Below, one piece after another: positions 1 to 11,437 of a stretch of 64,000 nucleotides of DNA (position 1 is its first letter; each line of letters begins with the position of its first letter). The notes beneath the pieces are model-generated. The model was not told the origin of the DNA. It saw nothing but the letters and a program-made list of their open reading frames with translations, and ran no database searches. Origin of the DNA: CAYFPX01 sp964519895 (GTDB lineage: Bacteria > Myxococcota_A > UBA796 > CAJQPC01); the NCBI GenBank assembly GCA_964519895.1, contig CAZFLE010000004.1, forward strand, positions 62,001-126,000, written 5' to 3'. The translations under genes and the position numbers were made by a program.

Positions 1-97
1 CCAGGAAGGCAATACAAGAGGCGTGCCAGCCCGCGGATCCGCATGTTCAGGTCCGGGTCGGCGCCATTTCTATCTCATTGGATATGGAGCTTAGAAA

Positions 98-264
98 ATG
101 ACCACTCCAGCCCTGCGATGCAGCGGCCTGGTGAAGCGCTACCCAGACGTCACCGCCGTGGATGGCCTGGACCTGGAAGTACACCGCGGAGAGTGCTTCG
201 GCCTGCTGGGCCCGAACGGCGCATCTTCATCCACCACACAGGCCGCGGGCTCCGGGGGGACTGA
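98..264 (+). pseudogene. ABC transporter ATP-binding protein, internally deleted remnant
   Basis: The reading frame from ATG 98 gives a normal start of an ABC-2-type ATPase: a LVKRYPDVTAVDGLDLEV strand region and then the Walker A lead-in GLLGPNGA. At about 219 the frame fails. The expected GKTT is replaced by SSSTTQ and no Walker B or signature motif follows. In the frame one base back, the last residues before the TGA at 262-264 read IFIHHTGRGLRGD. This resembles the normal C-terminus of such ATPases (DVFLxLTGRxLRD). The gene therefore looks like a true N-terminus joined to a true C-terminus with roughly 220-250 codons missing. The TGA overlaps the ATG of the permease (TGATG), the usual coupling of an exporter operon. 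It cannot encode a working ATPase. It may be a genuine deletion or an assembly error. Confidence 0.85.
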
Positions 265-1295
265 TGCGGGCACACCCCCTCTGGCAGCTCACCGTGGCGC
301 GGTGGAAGGAGCTCTACCGGGAGCCGGGCATCCTGTTCTGGGTCTTCGGCTTCCCGGTCCTGCTGGCCGTCGGGCTGGGCATCGCGTTCCAGGAAGGGCC
401 GCCCGAGCCCCAGCGCGTCGCGGTGGTGGCTGGGGCCGACTGGCTGGTCCAGAGCCTGGACCCGGAGACGGTCGACGCCCGGGTGCTGGCGGCCGACGCG
501 GCGGCCGAAGCCCTGGCCCGCGGCCAGGTAGACCTGGTGGTCGAGGAGGGCGGACGCCCCTGGACCGTGACCTATCGCTACGACCCCAGTCGCCCGGAGA
601 GCCAGCTGGCTCGGGCGGTCGTCGACGCGTCGATCCAGGACGCCAACGGCCGCGAAGACGCGCTCATCGCGACCGACGAGGCCCTGACGGAGCGGGGCAG
701 TCGCTACGTGGACTTCCTGCTGCCCGGGCTCATCGGGCTGAACCTGATGGGCTCGAGCATGTGGGGCATCGGCTACTCGGTGGTGCTGAGCCGGAAGCGC
801 CGCCTGCTCAAGCGCCTGGCGGCCACACCCATGCGGCGCAGCCACTACCTGCTCAGCTACCTGATCTCCCGCACCGGCCTGCTGGTCCTGGAGGTCGCGG
901 CGCTGGTGGGGGTCGGCTGGTGGCTCTTCGACGTGGCCGTGCACGGCAGCCTGCTGGCGCTGGCCCTCGTCGCCACCCTGGGTGGGGCCTGCTTCTCCGG
1001 CCTGGCCTTGCTGATCGCGGCCAGGCTCGACAACACCGAGATCGCCAACGGCTGGATGAACTTCGTGCAGCTGCCGATGTGGATCCTCTCCGGCTGCTTC
1101 TTCAGCTATGAGCGCTTTCCGGAGTGGCTCCACTGGCCGATCCAGTCCCTACCGCTCACGGCTGTGAACGACGCGCTGCGGGCGATCATGAACCAGGGCG
1201 CAGGCGTGTTCGAGCTGGGGCCTGAGCTGGCGGTGATGGGCTTGTGGGGTGGGATCAGCTTCGCGATCGCGCTGCGCCGCTTCCGCTGGCAGTAG
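264..1295 (+). CDS. ABC-2 type transporter permease
   Basis: A 343-residue integral membrane protein of the ABC-2/DrrB exporter permease type. One N-terminal membrane segment (about residues 22-41, LFWVFGFPVLLAVGLGIAF) is followed by a roughly 130-residue periplasmic domain. A cluster of about five further segments then ends in GISFAIALRRFRW. The stretch QSLPLTAVNDALRAI before the last helix matches the conserved LPLxxxxDxLR region of the family. ATG 264 is chosen because it overlaps the TGA of the upstream ATPase remnant and follows a G-rich stretch. The partner ATPase is destroyed, so the exporter would need an ATPase encoded elsewhere, or it is inactive. The substrate is unknown. Confidence 0.88.
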   Translation: MRAHPLWQLTVARWKELYREPGILFWVFGFPVLLAVGLGIAFQEGPPEPQRVAVVAGADWLVQSLDPETVDARVLAADAAAEALARGQVDLVVEEGGRPWTVTYRYDPSRPESQLARAVVDASIQDANGREDALIATDEALTERGSRYVDFLLPGLIGLNLMGSSMWGIGYSVVLSRKRRLLKRLAATPMRRSHYLLSYLISRTGLLVLEVAALVGVGWWLFDVAVHGSLLALALVATLGGACFSGLALLIAARLDNTEIANGWMNFVQLPMWILSGCFFSYERFPEWLHWPIQSLPLTAVNDALRAIMNQGAGVFELGPELAVMGLWGGISFAIALRRFRWQ

Positions 1296-1437
1296 GAGAC
1301 CTCGCGACCTGGGAAATCGTGGACTCAAGGCCTCTGCTGTACGCGAGAAACGTACGCTTTCAGAGGCCCCAGACCTGTTCCGGACCCGCCTGGGGTGCGA
1401 CCCTGGGGGTGGGCACGATGCCCACCGGAGGTCCCCG

Positions 1438-2625
1438 ATGCGTCTCGTTCCGATCCTGTCCGCCGTCCTGTTGATCGCCTGCTTCGACATCGACCCCGAC
1501 GACCAGGACGGAGACGGCGTGGAGGCGGCAGACGACTGCGACGACTTCGACAGCAGCGTCTACCCCGGTGCCGAGGAGATCTGCGACGGTCAGCGCAACA
1601 ACTGCAACGACCGGAGGTGGGTGAACGACCACGGCGCCTGGATGGACGAGCACGAGGGCGACGGTCCCGTCGAGGTGACAGACGACTGGGACGACTACTA
1701 CTCCACCGGGCCCGCCGAGTGGTCGCCCACCGCCGAGAACACGACGCTCTACCTGTGCGAGCGGGAGAACTACCCCTGGTACCTGACGATCACGGTGGAC
1801 GAGAGCATCCGCAGCCTGGCCATCCGAGGCTACGAGTACGAGGGCATGGGGGGCACGTACAGTCCCTCGGTCATGACCGGCTGGCACGACACCGTGATCT
1901 CCGGGACCCTGGCCGACGACGGCCTGCTGACGCTGGACGGCATCCGGGTCGCGACCGGCATCGCCTCTGGCAGCGGCGGCAACTTGTCCCTCGAAGGGGG
2001 CAAGCTCTTTCTCTACGACGTGGCGTTCGACGCCGGCGAGGCCGGGGCCTTCGGCGGCTCGATCTACACCAAGGACACCGCCGTGTCTGGCGAGGGCGTG
2101 CTGATCGAGCACAGCGAAGCCGGTCAGAATGGGGGCGCGGCCTTCTTCGACGGCGGTTCCGTGGTGCTGGCGGACGTCACGGTGACCGACAGCGTCGCGG
2201 GCTTCGGCGGCGGCGGCCTGCACTTCGAGGGCGTCGACGCCGAGCTCTCGGACTGCAGCTTCGAAGACAACACCAGCCAGGACTCTGGCGGGGCCGTGAC
2301 CCTCGAAGGCACGTCGACCCTGGCACTCTCGGACTGCACGCTGAGTGGCAACGCGGCCGGCGAAGGGGGTGGGGGGATCTTTGCCTTCGACGACGCGTCG
2401 CTGGCAGCGACCGACGTGCACTTCTCGAGCAACGAGGCCAGTGGCCCGGGCTTCGGCGACCACGTGCTGCTCCGCGGCGAGCTGACGTGCGACGACTGCG
2501 AGTTCTCCGGCGTCACCTCCGACGACATCTACGTCGGGCCGGACCTCTTCCAGGGCTACAGCTTCAGCGGCACCACCGACGTGCGCTGCGACACGACCAG
2601 CGGCTGCACCGAAGGCACGCTGTGA
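1438..2625 (+). CDS. beta-helix lipoprotein with one MopE-type repeat
   Basis: A 395-residue exported protein. ATG 1438 follows a strong ribosome-binding site (GGAGG, 5 nt spacing). The N-terminus MRLVPILSAVLLIAC is a lipoprotein signal with the acylated Cys at position 15. Residues about 19-55 form one Asp-rich repeat of the MopE/Myxococcota metal-binding type (DQDGDGVEAADDCDD, then PGAEEICDGQRNNCND). The remainder, after a Trp/Asp-rich segment, is a series of Gly-rich beta-helix rungs (GGAAFFDGGS, GGGGLHFEG, NTSQDSGGAVTL, NAAGEGGGGIFAF), as in polymorphic outer-membrane and pectate-lyase-like folds. It is likely surface-anchored. No catalytic residues are recognisable. Confidence 0.8.
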   Translation: MRLVPILSAVLLIACFDIDPDDQDGDGVEAADDCDDFDSSVYPGAEEICDGQRNNCNDRRWVNDHGAWMDEHEGDGPVEVTDDWDDYYSTGPAEWSPTAENTTLYLCERENYPWYLTITVDESIRSLAIRGYEYEGMGGTYSPSVMTGWHDTVISGTLADDGLLTLDGIRVATGIASGSGGNLSLEGGKLFLYDVAFDAGEAGAFGGSIYTKDTAVSGEGVLIEHSEAGQNGGAAFFDGGSVVLADVTVTDSVAGFGGGGLHFEGVDAELSDCSFEDNTSQDSGGAVTLEGTSTLALSDCTLSGNAAGEGGGGIFAFDDASLAATDVHFSSNEASGPGFGDHVLLRGELTCDDCEFSGVTSDDIYVGPDLFQGYSFSGTTDVRCDTTSGCTEGTL

Positions 2626-2664
2626 ACAGCCGCCCGGAGAGCGAATACCGCGCCGATCACTCGT

Positions 2665-4959
<2,295 letters not shown>

Positions 4960-5000
4960 GGGGACCTCCAAGGGTGCCGCCACCTATCGCGACATCCCCG

Positions 5001-6323
5001 TCAGGACTCCCCTGGACACGGGGCTCCTTCCCAGGGGTCCACCAGGTCCCAGATGTCGCCATCGAGGGGGGGATTGTCCAGCTCGAGGAGCCACGCGTCG
5101 GCGATCCAGCCGTGGTCCGGGTGGGTGATGCCCTGGCGCAGGGCCCGGCGCACCTGGCGCACGGCACCGGCCCTCCGCAGGGTCTCCAGCGCCAGCACCA
5201 GGCCCAGCCCGGAGCCCCGATGGGACCGGAGCCCCTGCCGGGCCAGCGCGACGGCCTGGTCGGTGCGACCGTCGAGTCCGAGCGCCGCAGCCCGCGCGGC
5301 GAGGAGGTCCGGGTCGTGGGGCAGCTCGTCCAACAGGACGGCGGTGGCGTGGTCGGCCAGGCCAGCCAGACCGGGCTCGCGGAGGGCGAGCAGCACCAGG
5401 AACAGGGTCAGCCGCACCCGGAGCTTCGGGGACAGGGCCGGCGCCAAGCGCCAGCAGGCGTCGACCGCGGCCCAGGCGCTGCGGGCGTATGCCTGGCAGG
5501 CCCGTGCGCGATCCAGGCACAGCTCGACCTGGACCTGGGGGTGGTCCGCGCCGACCAGGGCGTGGTCGCCGTCGGACGCCAGCCAGCGTCCGATCCGGCC
5601 CGTCTCGCGCAGCAGGGCCAGCCCGCTGTCCGGCGGCGCCGGGCGGGCCCGGGCGAAGCGCCGGTGCCGGCGGAGCTGGCGGTCTCTGGAGAACATGCCC
5701 TCCCACGCCCTCGGCAAGAGATCGGCCAGGTGACCGAATAGCGGGTCGTCGACTCGCCCCCTGCGCAGCACTTCGAGCAGGTCTTCCTGGGGCCGGTCGA
5801 ACGACCACAGCAGCGGTGCCGCCCGGTCCCCCGCGCCCAGGAGATAGGCCCGCCAGCGCTCGGCCTCGGCGTGGTCGGGGCACAGGGCCAGGGCCCGCGC
5901 CACCCAGCCCCGAGCGCCGTCGGTGTCTCCGGTCCGCAGGGCGGCCAGCGCGCCATCGCAGGCGGCGTCGGCCCGCTCGCCCGGCCCGCCCGTCGCCACC
6001 AGCTGCTCCAGCAGAGGGCCCGGCTCGGGACCGACCACGGCTTCGAGAGCCAGGGCCTCGCGCACCCCTACCTCCAGAGCCTGATCCAGCAGGACCCGGG
6101 CCCCAGAGGGGCGATCCAGCGCATGGAGCGCCCGGGCCCCGATGGCCTGGCAGCGGGCGCGTTGCACGGGGTCGCTCTCCAGTCCGATCCTGGCCAGGCG
6201 CTCGTCGACCAGGCTGGGGATCCGCATGAGCGCGGGCTGGAGCAGGTCTCGCCAGGGGTCTCCGGTGGGCTCCTCGAACAGGGAGCGGCAGAGGGGGCAC
6301 TCGTCTCGAATCATCGGGTCCAT
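5001..6323 (-). CDS. helical-repeat (TPR-like) protein of unknown function
   Basis: A 440-residue, probably cytosolic protein. ATG 6323 has an excellent ribosome-binding site (AGGAGG, 5 nt spacing). The N-terminus contains a CPLC pair (MIRDECPLCRSLFEE) that could be half of a metal site. The rest is almost entirely alpha-helical, rich in Ala, Leu and Arg. It has degenerate tetratricopeptide-like pairs such as GWVARALALCPDHAEAERWR and ALARQGLRSHRGSGLGLVLA. No enzyme motif is visible. It ends 41 nt before the GlnRS start on the same strand, so the two may be co-transcribed. No specific function is proposed. Confidence 0.8.
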   Translation of the reverse strand: MDPMIRDECPLCRSLFEEPTGDPWRDLLQPALMRIPSLVDERLARIGLESDPVQRARCQAIGARALHALDRPSGARVLLDQALEVGVREALALEAVVGPEPGPLLEQLVATGGPGERADAACDGALAALRTGDTDGARGWVARALALCPDHAEAERWRAYLLGAGDRAAPLLWSFDRPQEDLLEVLRRGRVDDPLFGHLADLLPRAWEGMFSRDRQLRRHRRFARARPAPPDSGLALLRETGRIGRWLASDGDHALVGADHPQVQVELCLDRARACQAYARSAWAAVDACWRLAPALSPKLRVRLTLFLVLLALREPGLAGLADHATAVLLDELPHDPDLLAARAAALGLDGRTDQAVALARQGLRSHRGSGLGLVLALETLRRAGAVRQVRRALRQGITHPDHGWIADAWLLELDNPPLDGDIWDLVDPWEGAPCPGES

Positions 6324-6415
6324 GGGACACCTCCTGGCGCGCCCCCCTCGGCACGGTCCGTGCCAGACGCGATTCCAGGCACTTGGCCCCGGCCGACGGT
6401 CCGTTCCCGGACACC

Positions 6416-8101
6416 GTGCCCGTCCGGGGTCGACACCCCAACAGCCGATGGTCCACCCTCGGGGCCGGAGTCGCCGTGCCCTTGCTCTTGTTGCTCGTCC
6501 CCGTCGTCCAGGCCCAGGACCACGCCGTGCTGATGCTGGGGAATAGCTACACGGCGTACAACGACCTGCCGGGCCTGGTCGAGAGCACCCTGGAGCCCGG
6601 GGTAGCGGCCTGGGACGACGTGCACACCGAGGGGCTGATGCAGGGCGGCCTGCTCCTGGTCGACCACCTGGCACGGGCCGATGGCTCGTCCGGGGACACG
6701 GCCTGGCGGGACGCCTTGGTGACCGGCTCTGACACCTGGCAGCACGTGGTGCTCCAGGAGCAGAGCCAGATCCCCGGCTTCGACGCCACGTCGGCCGACC
6801 TCCAGGCCAGCTGGGCCGCCGCCGCGGATCTCGACGCCTTGATCGCCGCCCACGGTGCCGAGACCGTGTTCCTGATGACCTGGGGACGGCGGGACGGCGA
6901 CGCGCTGAACGACCACATCTACCCGGACTTCACGACCATGCAGGACCGGCTCGCCGCCGGCTACCTGACCTATGTGGACCAGCTCTCGACCCCGGAGCGG
7001 CCGGTCTGGGTCATCCCGGCGGGTCTGGCGTGGCAGACGGTGCACGACGACCTGGTGGCCCAGGGTCTGGACCCCGTCGATGGCGAGACCGCGTTCACCC
7101 AGCTCTACGAACCCGACGGCAGCCACCCGTCCCTCCAGGGCTCCACCCTGGTCGCGGCCACGGCCCTGGCGGCCCTGACCGGTCGCAGCCCCGTCGGGCT
7201 GGCCGGGCCCGACGGCGTCGACACCGACGCCCTGGCCCTGCTCCAGGACGCCGCGGCAAGCACCGTCTTCGACGACCCCCACGGCGTCATCGACTACCCC
7301 TGGGCCTGGACGTGGGCCGAGTGGGAGGCCGCGGCGGCTGATCCAGCGGCGATCAGCCAGGGGGCCTTGCGCCCCTGGCTCCGGGTCGAGGTCTTCGGGG
7401 CCACGGTCAGCGATGCCCGGCTCACCGACGCCCGCCTTCAGCTGGTGGAGGGGTCTGGGCTCGGCGCTCTTGGTTCGCTGGAGGTGGCCGACGCCGAGGT
7501 CTGGATCGATGGCGGCAGCCTGATCGTCGACACGTTGACCCTGGGCGAGGGCGCAGTGCTGGAGCTCCGGGGGGGAACCCTGGGCGGGACCCTGATCGCG
7601 GGCGCCAACACCGAGACCCTGTCGATGACCGGAGGCCAGCTCATCGCCACGACGATCGACGGAGACCTGGACCAGCTGGGCGGCGAGCTGCTGACCGGCC
7701 AGGCGATGACGATCACAGGCGACTGGACCCTGAATCCGGACGGGGGCTTCTACCAAGAAGGACCCGCTGGCTGGGTGGCCGTCGAAGGCACCGCTCGGCT
7801 GGAGGGGGAATTCAACGTGGAGGCGGGCTCATGGGGCTCCTCGGACGAAGTCATCGTGGTCGATGCCGCCCACATCGCCGCCGAAGGCCTGACCGTCTGG
7901 TCCGCTCCGGGCTGGACCCTCGAGGAGCGCACCGGCGGCCGCGGCGAGCAGCTGGTCCTGGTGCCCTCCGACACCGGGATCGAGGCGGACACCGGCAGCC
8001 CAGACCCTCCGATCGGCAACGAGGGCTGCCAGTGCACCAGCGCCCCGGTCCCCCTGGTCTGGCTCTGGCTCGTCGTGCCTTGGTGGCACCGACGCCGCTG
8101 A
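6416..8101 (+). CDS. secreted SGNH-like hydrolase with C-terminal sorting tag
   Basis: About 561 residues. The first domain, after a hydrophobic signal ending VVQAQD, begins with LMLGNSYTAYNDLP. This is the block I motif of SGNH/DUF4886-type hydrolases, with the nucleophile Ser in GNS. A block V DGSHPS follows about 205 residues later and supplies the Asp and His, so the triad looks complete. The second half is beta-helix-like with repeated Gly/Thr-rich strands. The C-terminus has a D/T/G linker (DTGIEADTGS), a GCQC motif, a hydrophobic segment and HRRR, a MYXO-CTERM-type tag. The start is uncertain. GTG 6416 gives a basic n-region. TTG 6383 and GTG 6476 (with GGAG 5 nt upstream) are also in frame. 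Confidence 0.75.
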   Translation: MPVRGRHPNSRWSTLGAGVAVPLLLLLVPVVQAQDHAVLMLGNSYTAYNDLPGLVESTLEPGVAAWDDVHTEGLMQGGLLLVDHLARADGSSGDTAWRDALVTGSDTWQHVVLQEQSQIPGFDATSADLQASWAAAADLDALIAAHGAETVFLMTWGRRDGDALNDHIYPDFTTMQDRLAAGYLTYVDQLSTPERPVWVIPAGLAWQTVHDDLVAQGLDPVDGETAFTQLYEPDGSHPSLQGSTLVAATALAALTGRSPVGLAGPDGVDTDALALLQDAAASTVFDDPHGVIDYPWAWTWAEWEAAAADPAAISQGALRPWLRVEVFGATVSDARLTDARLQLVEGSGLGALGSLEVADAEVWIDGGSLIVDTLTLGEGAVLELRGGTLGGTLIAGANTETLSMTGGQLIATTIDGDLDQLGGELLTGQAMTITGDWTLNPDGGFYQEGPAGWVAVEGTARLEGEFNVEAGSWGSSDEVIVVDAAHIAAEGLTVWSAPGWTLEERTGGRGEQLVLVPSDTGIEADTGSPDPPIGNEGCQCTSAPVPLVWLWLVVPWWHRRR

Positions 8102-8146
8102 CACAGCGCTGACGAACCCGCTGGAGCCCAGCCGGTCCATGCCTGA

Positions 8147-8743
8147 ATGGACCTGCACCTCCTCTTGTTCACACTGACCGCCTGCACCCCCGCCCCTGCC
8201 CAGGAGCCGCCGCCGACCCAGACCGCGCCTGCGCCCGACCCCTGGGCCCACCTCCCCCTGGCCGACGGCTTCGACTTCGCCGTCGGGCCGCCGGACGGCA
8301 CCGGCTACCGCGACGCCCAGGGCTTCGGCGTCAACAACCACCTGGGCGAGGACTGGAACGGCCTGGGCGGCGGAGACACCGACCTGGGTGACCCGGTGCA
8401 CGCCATCGCAGCCGGCGTGGTGACCGAAGCCTGGGACCACTGGGCCGGCTGGGGCCAGGTCGTGCGCATCGCCCACCGGTTCCGAGAGTCGGACGGGCGA
8501 GAGCGGGTGGTCGAGTCCCTCTACGCCCACCTGGACACCATGGCGGTGCGGGACGGTCAGGCCGTCACGCGAGGCCAGGCCATCGGCACCATCGGGGACG
8601 CCCACGGTCAGTACCTGGCCCACCTGCACCTGGAGCTGCGGGGCCGGCCCGGCATGCCTCTGGGGGGCGGCTACAGCAGCCGCCGCGCCGGCTGGCTGGA
8701 CCCGACGGTCTTCATCGGGCTCCGCCGCCCCACACCCCGGTGA
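8147..8743 (+). CDS. M23 (LytM-type) peptidase lipoprotein
   Basis: A 198-residue lipoprotein with a short leader MDLHLLLFTLTA before Cys13 and a Pro/Thr-rich spacer. The rest is a compact LytM/M23 metallopeptidase domain. The zinc ligands are visible in order: NNHLGEDWN (HxxxD), and HLHLELR (HxH) near the end, with LYAHLD between. These enzymes cut peptidoglycan cross-links or interpeptides in the periplasm. All expected metal residues are present, so it is likely active rather than a degenerate activator. It lies 45 nt after the SGNH-like gene and is convergent with the phosphatase gene, one base away. The absence of basic residues in the leader is shared by many lipoproteins here. Confidence 0.88.
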   Translation: MDLHLLLFTLTACTPAPAQEPPPTQTAPAPDPWAHLPLADGFDFAVGPPDGTGYRDAQGFGVNNHLGEDWNGLGGGDTDLGDPVHAIAAGVVTEAWDHWAGWGQVVRIAHRFRESDGRERVVESLYAHLDTMAVRDGQAVTRGQAIGTIGDAHGQYLAHLHLELRGRPGMPLGGGYSSRRAGWLDPTVFIGLRRPTPR

Positions 8744-10006
8744 TCAGCTGCACCGCTCCATGACCGTGCGGTCCAGCTCCACGCCCTCCAGGTCGATGGC
8801 GACCAGGGTCAGCGTGCACGCGTCGGCCTCCATGAACAGGAAGTGATGCCGCTCGGCGACCACCAGCTGGTAGGGCACCTCGCCGATGCCGTAGAGGGAC
8901 CGACCTCCACCCCCGGAGACCACGTAGACCGTGCCGTCATCGCCCTCTGCAGCGGACTGGCTGCCGCGCATGGGGGCGAAGCGCTCGTACATGTGGTTGT
9001 GGCCCTGGAGCACCAGCGGCACGCCGGCGTCCTCGAGCACCGGTGCGAACAGCAGCAGCGCCGTGGGATCGGGCGCCCGCCCAGGCATCCCAGACCACGC
9101 CGGCTTGTGCCACGCGGCGACGGTCCAGGGTCGATCCGCCGCCGCCAGATCCGCCTCGAGCCAGTCCAGCTGGTCGTCGGTCTCGGACTCTCGGATCTCG
9201 GTGGCCGGCCCTTCGGTGTCCAGGCCGATCAGGTGGAAGGGGCCGTAGTCCGTGGACCAGTACCGCTCCCGGTCCTGGGTCCTCCAGGCGTTCTCGTAGA
9301 GGAAGACGCTGTCCAGGGCCGGCGCCGCGTTGGCGGTGCTGTAGTCGTGGTTGCCCCACGTGGGCAGGAACAGCAGGTCCGTGAGCATGCCCTCGTAGAC
9401 CTCGAACACGTTGGCCTGCCACTCGTAGGGGCGCCCAGAGCTGTAGGCGTTGTCCCCCAGGGTGAGCAGGAGCTGGGCGTCTGCCACGTAGGGCAGCATG
9501 GCGTCGCGAACCGCCAGCTGGTCGTCGGTGCCCGAGCCGTAGTCCCCCAGCACCAGCACGCCGACGGTGGCGTCCGAGGTCGCGGGCGCCGTCCAGAAGC
9601 TCTGGCCCCTGGCCACGGTCTCCCCGTCCACGTCGACCCGGTAGCAGACCTGGCTGCCCGGGGGCAGGTCGGTCAGAGTCGCGTGGAACAGACGCAGCTC
9701 GTCCCGGGAGGAGCTCTCGGTCTCCAGCACGTCGGGCAGGTCTCTCAGGGTCGCCTGGATCTGGTTGTCCCAGTAGTCCTCGCGGCCCCAGACCACCCGG
9801 GCGGCGCCAGCTTCCGTCGTGGTGCCAAAGGCGATCACGGCCTCGGTCTGGGTGACCCGCTGCACATAGGGCCAACGGACCAGGGTGTCGGTCGGGTCCA
9901 TGCGCTCGCCGCAGTCCGCCGGAGGCTGCCAGCCACTGGCCGGCGCCGAGTCCAGCGGCGGAGGACTCGGGGCTGGACACGCCAGCATCGTCAACAGGGA
10001 CAGCAC
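8744..10006 (-). CDS. purple acid phosphatase-like metallophosphoesterase lipoprotein
   Basis: About 420 residues. A fibronectin-like N-terminal domain (PYVQRVTQTEAVIAF, then LTDLPPGSQVCYRV) is followed by a calcineurin-type phosphoesterase core. The metal motifs are all present: GDYGSGTDD, GDNAYSSGR, GNHDYST, AAWHKPAWS and GHNHMYERF. This is the architecture of purple acid phosphatases acting on phosphomonoesters outside the cytoplasm. GTG 10006 gives the leader MLSLLTMLA before Cys10, matching the very short leaders of neighbouring lipoproteins. An ATG at 10051 would give a longer leader but has no ribosome-binding site. It is divergent from the DUF2330 gene, with 75 bp between them. Confidence 0.88.
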   Translation of the reverse strand: MLSLLTMLACPAPSPPPLDSAPASGWQPPADCGERMDPTDTLVRWPYVQRVTQTEAVIAFGTTTEAGAARVVWGREDYWDNQIQATLRDLPDVLETESSSRDELRLFHATLTDLPPGSQVCYRVDVDGETVARGQSFWTAPATSDATVGVLVLGDYGSGTDDQLAVRDAMLPYVADAQLLLTLGDNAYSSGRPYEWQANVFEVYEGMLTDLLFLPTWGNHDYSTANAAPALDSVFLYENAWRTQDRERYWSTDYGPFHLIGLDTEGPATEIRESETDDQLDWLEADLAAADRPWTVAAWHKPAWSGMPGRAPDPTALLLFAPVLEDAGVPLVLQGHNHMYERFAPMRGSQSAAEGDDGTVYVVSGGGGRSLYGIGEVPYQLVVAERHHFLFMEADACTLTLVAIDLEGVELDRTVMERCS

Positions 10007-10081
10007 GGCGCCATCGTACTTCCCCTGGCCACACCCCCGAAGCCCGGGCATAGTGATGGGCGGCAGGGCGAGGAGACGCCC

Positions 10082-11437
10082 ATGGGCACCACGAGCTTGG
10101 TGCTGTCCTTCCTTCTCCCCCAAGTGCACGCCTTTTGCGGCACCTACGTCGGCACGCCCGGCGAGCAGCTCACCAACACGAGCAGTCAGCTGGTGGTCGT
10201 GAAGTCGCCCGAGGGGCGGACCACCCTGACCATGACGAACAACTACCAGGGCGACCTGGCGGACTTCGCGGTGGTGATCCCCGTGCCCGCGACGCTCGAG
10301 GCCACCGACGTGCGGCTGGCCGAAGGCAGCGCCGTGAGCGAGGTCGATCGGTACTCGGGGGCTCGCCTGGTGTCCTACACCTGCGAGGACCTGGACCGGT
10401 CGGCGGCGCTGACCCCCGGTCCCGTCGCCCTCACCCTGGCGGCCTGTACCGCGAGCTACGACATGTCCGGCCTGGCGCTGGGGGGCACGGCCGAGGACTC
10501 GGTCGCCGTGGACACGGAATTCGCGCTGGGCGACTACGAGCTGGCCATCCTGACCGCCGAGGAGTCGACCGGCCTGATGGACTGGCTGGACCTGAACGGC
10601 TTCGGCGTCGACGCGAGCGCCGAGAGCCTGCTCCAGGAGTACATCGACGCCGGCTCGCGCTTCCTGACGGCCCGGGTCGGCCTGGAGGCTCTGATCGACG
10701 GCGGCGACAACACGCTGGCGCCGATCCAGATCGCCTATGACTCGGTCGACGCCTTGACCATCCCGGTCCGCCTCGGCACGCTGAACAGCGCCGGTGTGCA
10801 GGACTTGACCCTCTACGTGATCGGCGACAGCACCGAGGGCGCCTGGAGCATCGCCAACTACCCCCAGGCCACCCTAGACGAGGAGTGCCTGTGGGAGGAC
10901 ACGGGCGACTCCTTTGCCGCGTTCTACGAGGACAGGGTCGACACGGCGATCGCTGACGCTGGCGGGACCGCATGGATCGCCGAGTACGGGTGGATGGCGC
11001 CCATCAGCTCCTGTGACCCGTGCCCGACCGCTCACCAGAGTGGCATGGCGGCCGCCCTCGATCCCGCGGCCCTGGACATGCTCGCCTGGCACCCGGACAT
11101 CGCCGAGAGCGATCCCTCGTGGGCCCAGTGGTGGAGCTCCTACCTGACCCGCATCCAATTCCAGTACCGGGCAGACGACGTGGTGGGGGACCTGCAGCTC
11201 TACCCCACGAACATCTCCGACAACTTCCAGGCCCGGTACATCCAGCACCTGTGGGAGCTGGAGAGCGCGTTCCCCGTGTGCGGCGAAGGCTGGCGTGAGG
11301 ACCCGGGCACCTGCTGGCTCCCGGCCCGCAAGGCGCGCGAGGCCCGAGAGAACCTGGGCTGCTCGGCGGCCGGTGCCGTGGGCGCGCCCCTGCTGGCGCT
11401 CCTGGGCCTGCTGGCCGTCGGACGGCGGCGGGCGTGA
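10082..11437 (+). CDS. DUF2330 domain secreted protein with C-terminal tag
   Basis: A 451-residue exported protein. ATG 10082 follows GAGGAGA. The signal peptide ends at VHAFCG, and the mature N-terminus FCGTYVG plus TMTNNYQGDLADFAVVIPVP is typical of DUF2330, a family widespread in Myxococcota with unknown function. The C-terminus carries GCSAAG, a hydrophobic stretch and GRRRA, the MYXO-CTERM-type tag. Several Cys residues, including SSCDPC, suggest disulfides. It heads a run of three genes: its stop overlaps the next start by 4 nt (GTGA), and the third follows after 19 nt. Confidence 0.85.
   Translation: MGTTSLVLSFLLPQVHAFCGTYVGTPGEQLTNTSSQLVVVKSPEGRTTLTMTNNYQGDLADFAVVIPVPATLEATDVRLAEGSAVSEVDRYSGARLVSYTCEDLDRSAALTPGPVALTLAACTASYDMSGLALGGTAEDSVAVDTEFALGDYELAILTAEESTGLMDWLDLNGFGVDASAESLLQEYIDAGSRFLTARVGLEALIDGGDNTLAPIQIAYDSVDALTIPVRLGTLNSAGVQDLTLYVIGDSTEGAWSIANYPQATLDEECLWEDTGDSFAAFYEDRVDTAIADAGGTAWIAEYGWMAPISSCDPCPTAHQSGMAAALDPAALDMLAWHPDIAESDPSWAQWWSSYLTRIQFQYRADDVVGDLQLYPTNISDNFQARYIQHLWELESAFPVCGEGWREDPGTCWLPARKAREARENLGCSAAGAVGAPLLALLGLLAVGRRRA

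Noticed and set aside
150..1133. Long reverse-strand frame opposite the ABC permease
   Set aside because: Composition is a codon-position shadow; the permease frame is fully supported by membrane segments and coupling.
6142..6546. Forward frames overlapping the helical-repeat gene and the SGNH start
   Set aside because: No support from a ribosome-binding site or motif; they shadow the strongly supported genes on each side.
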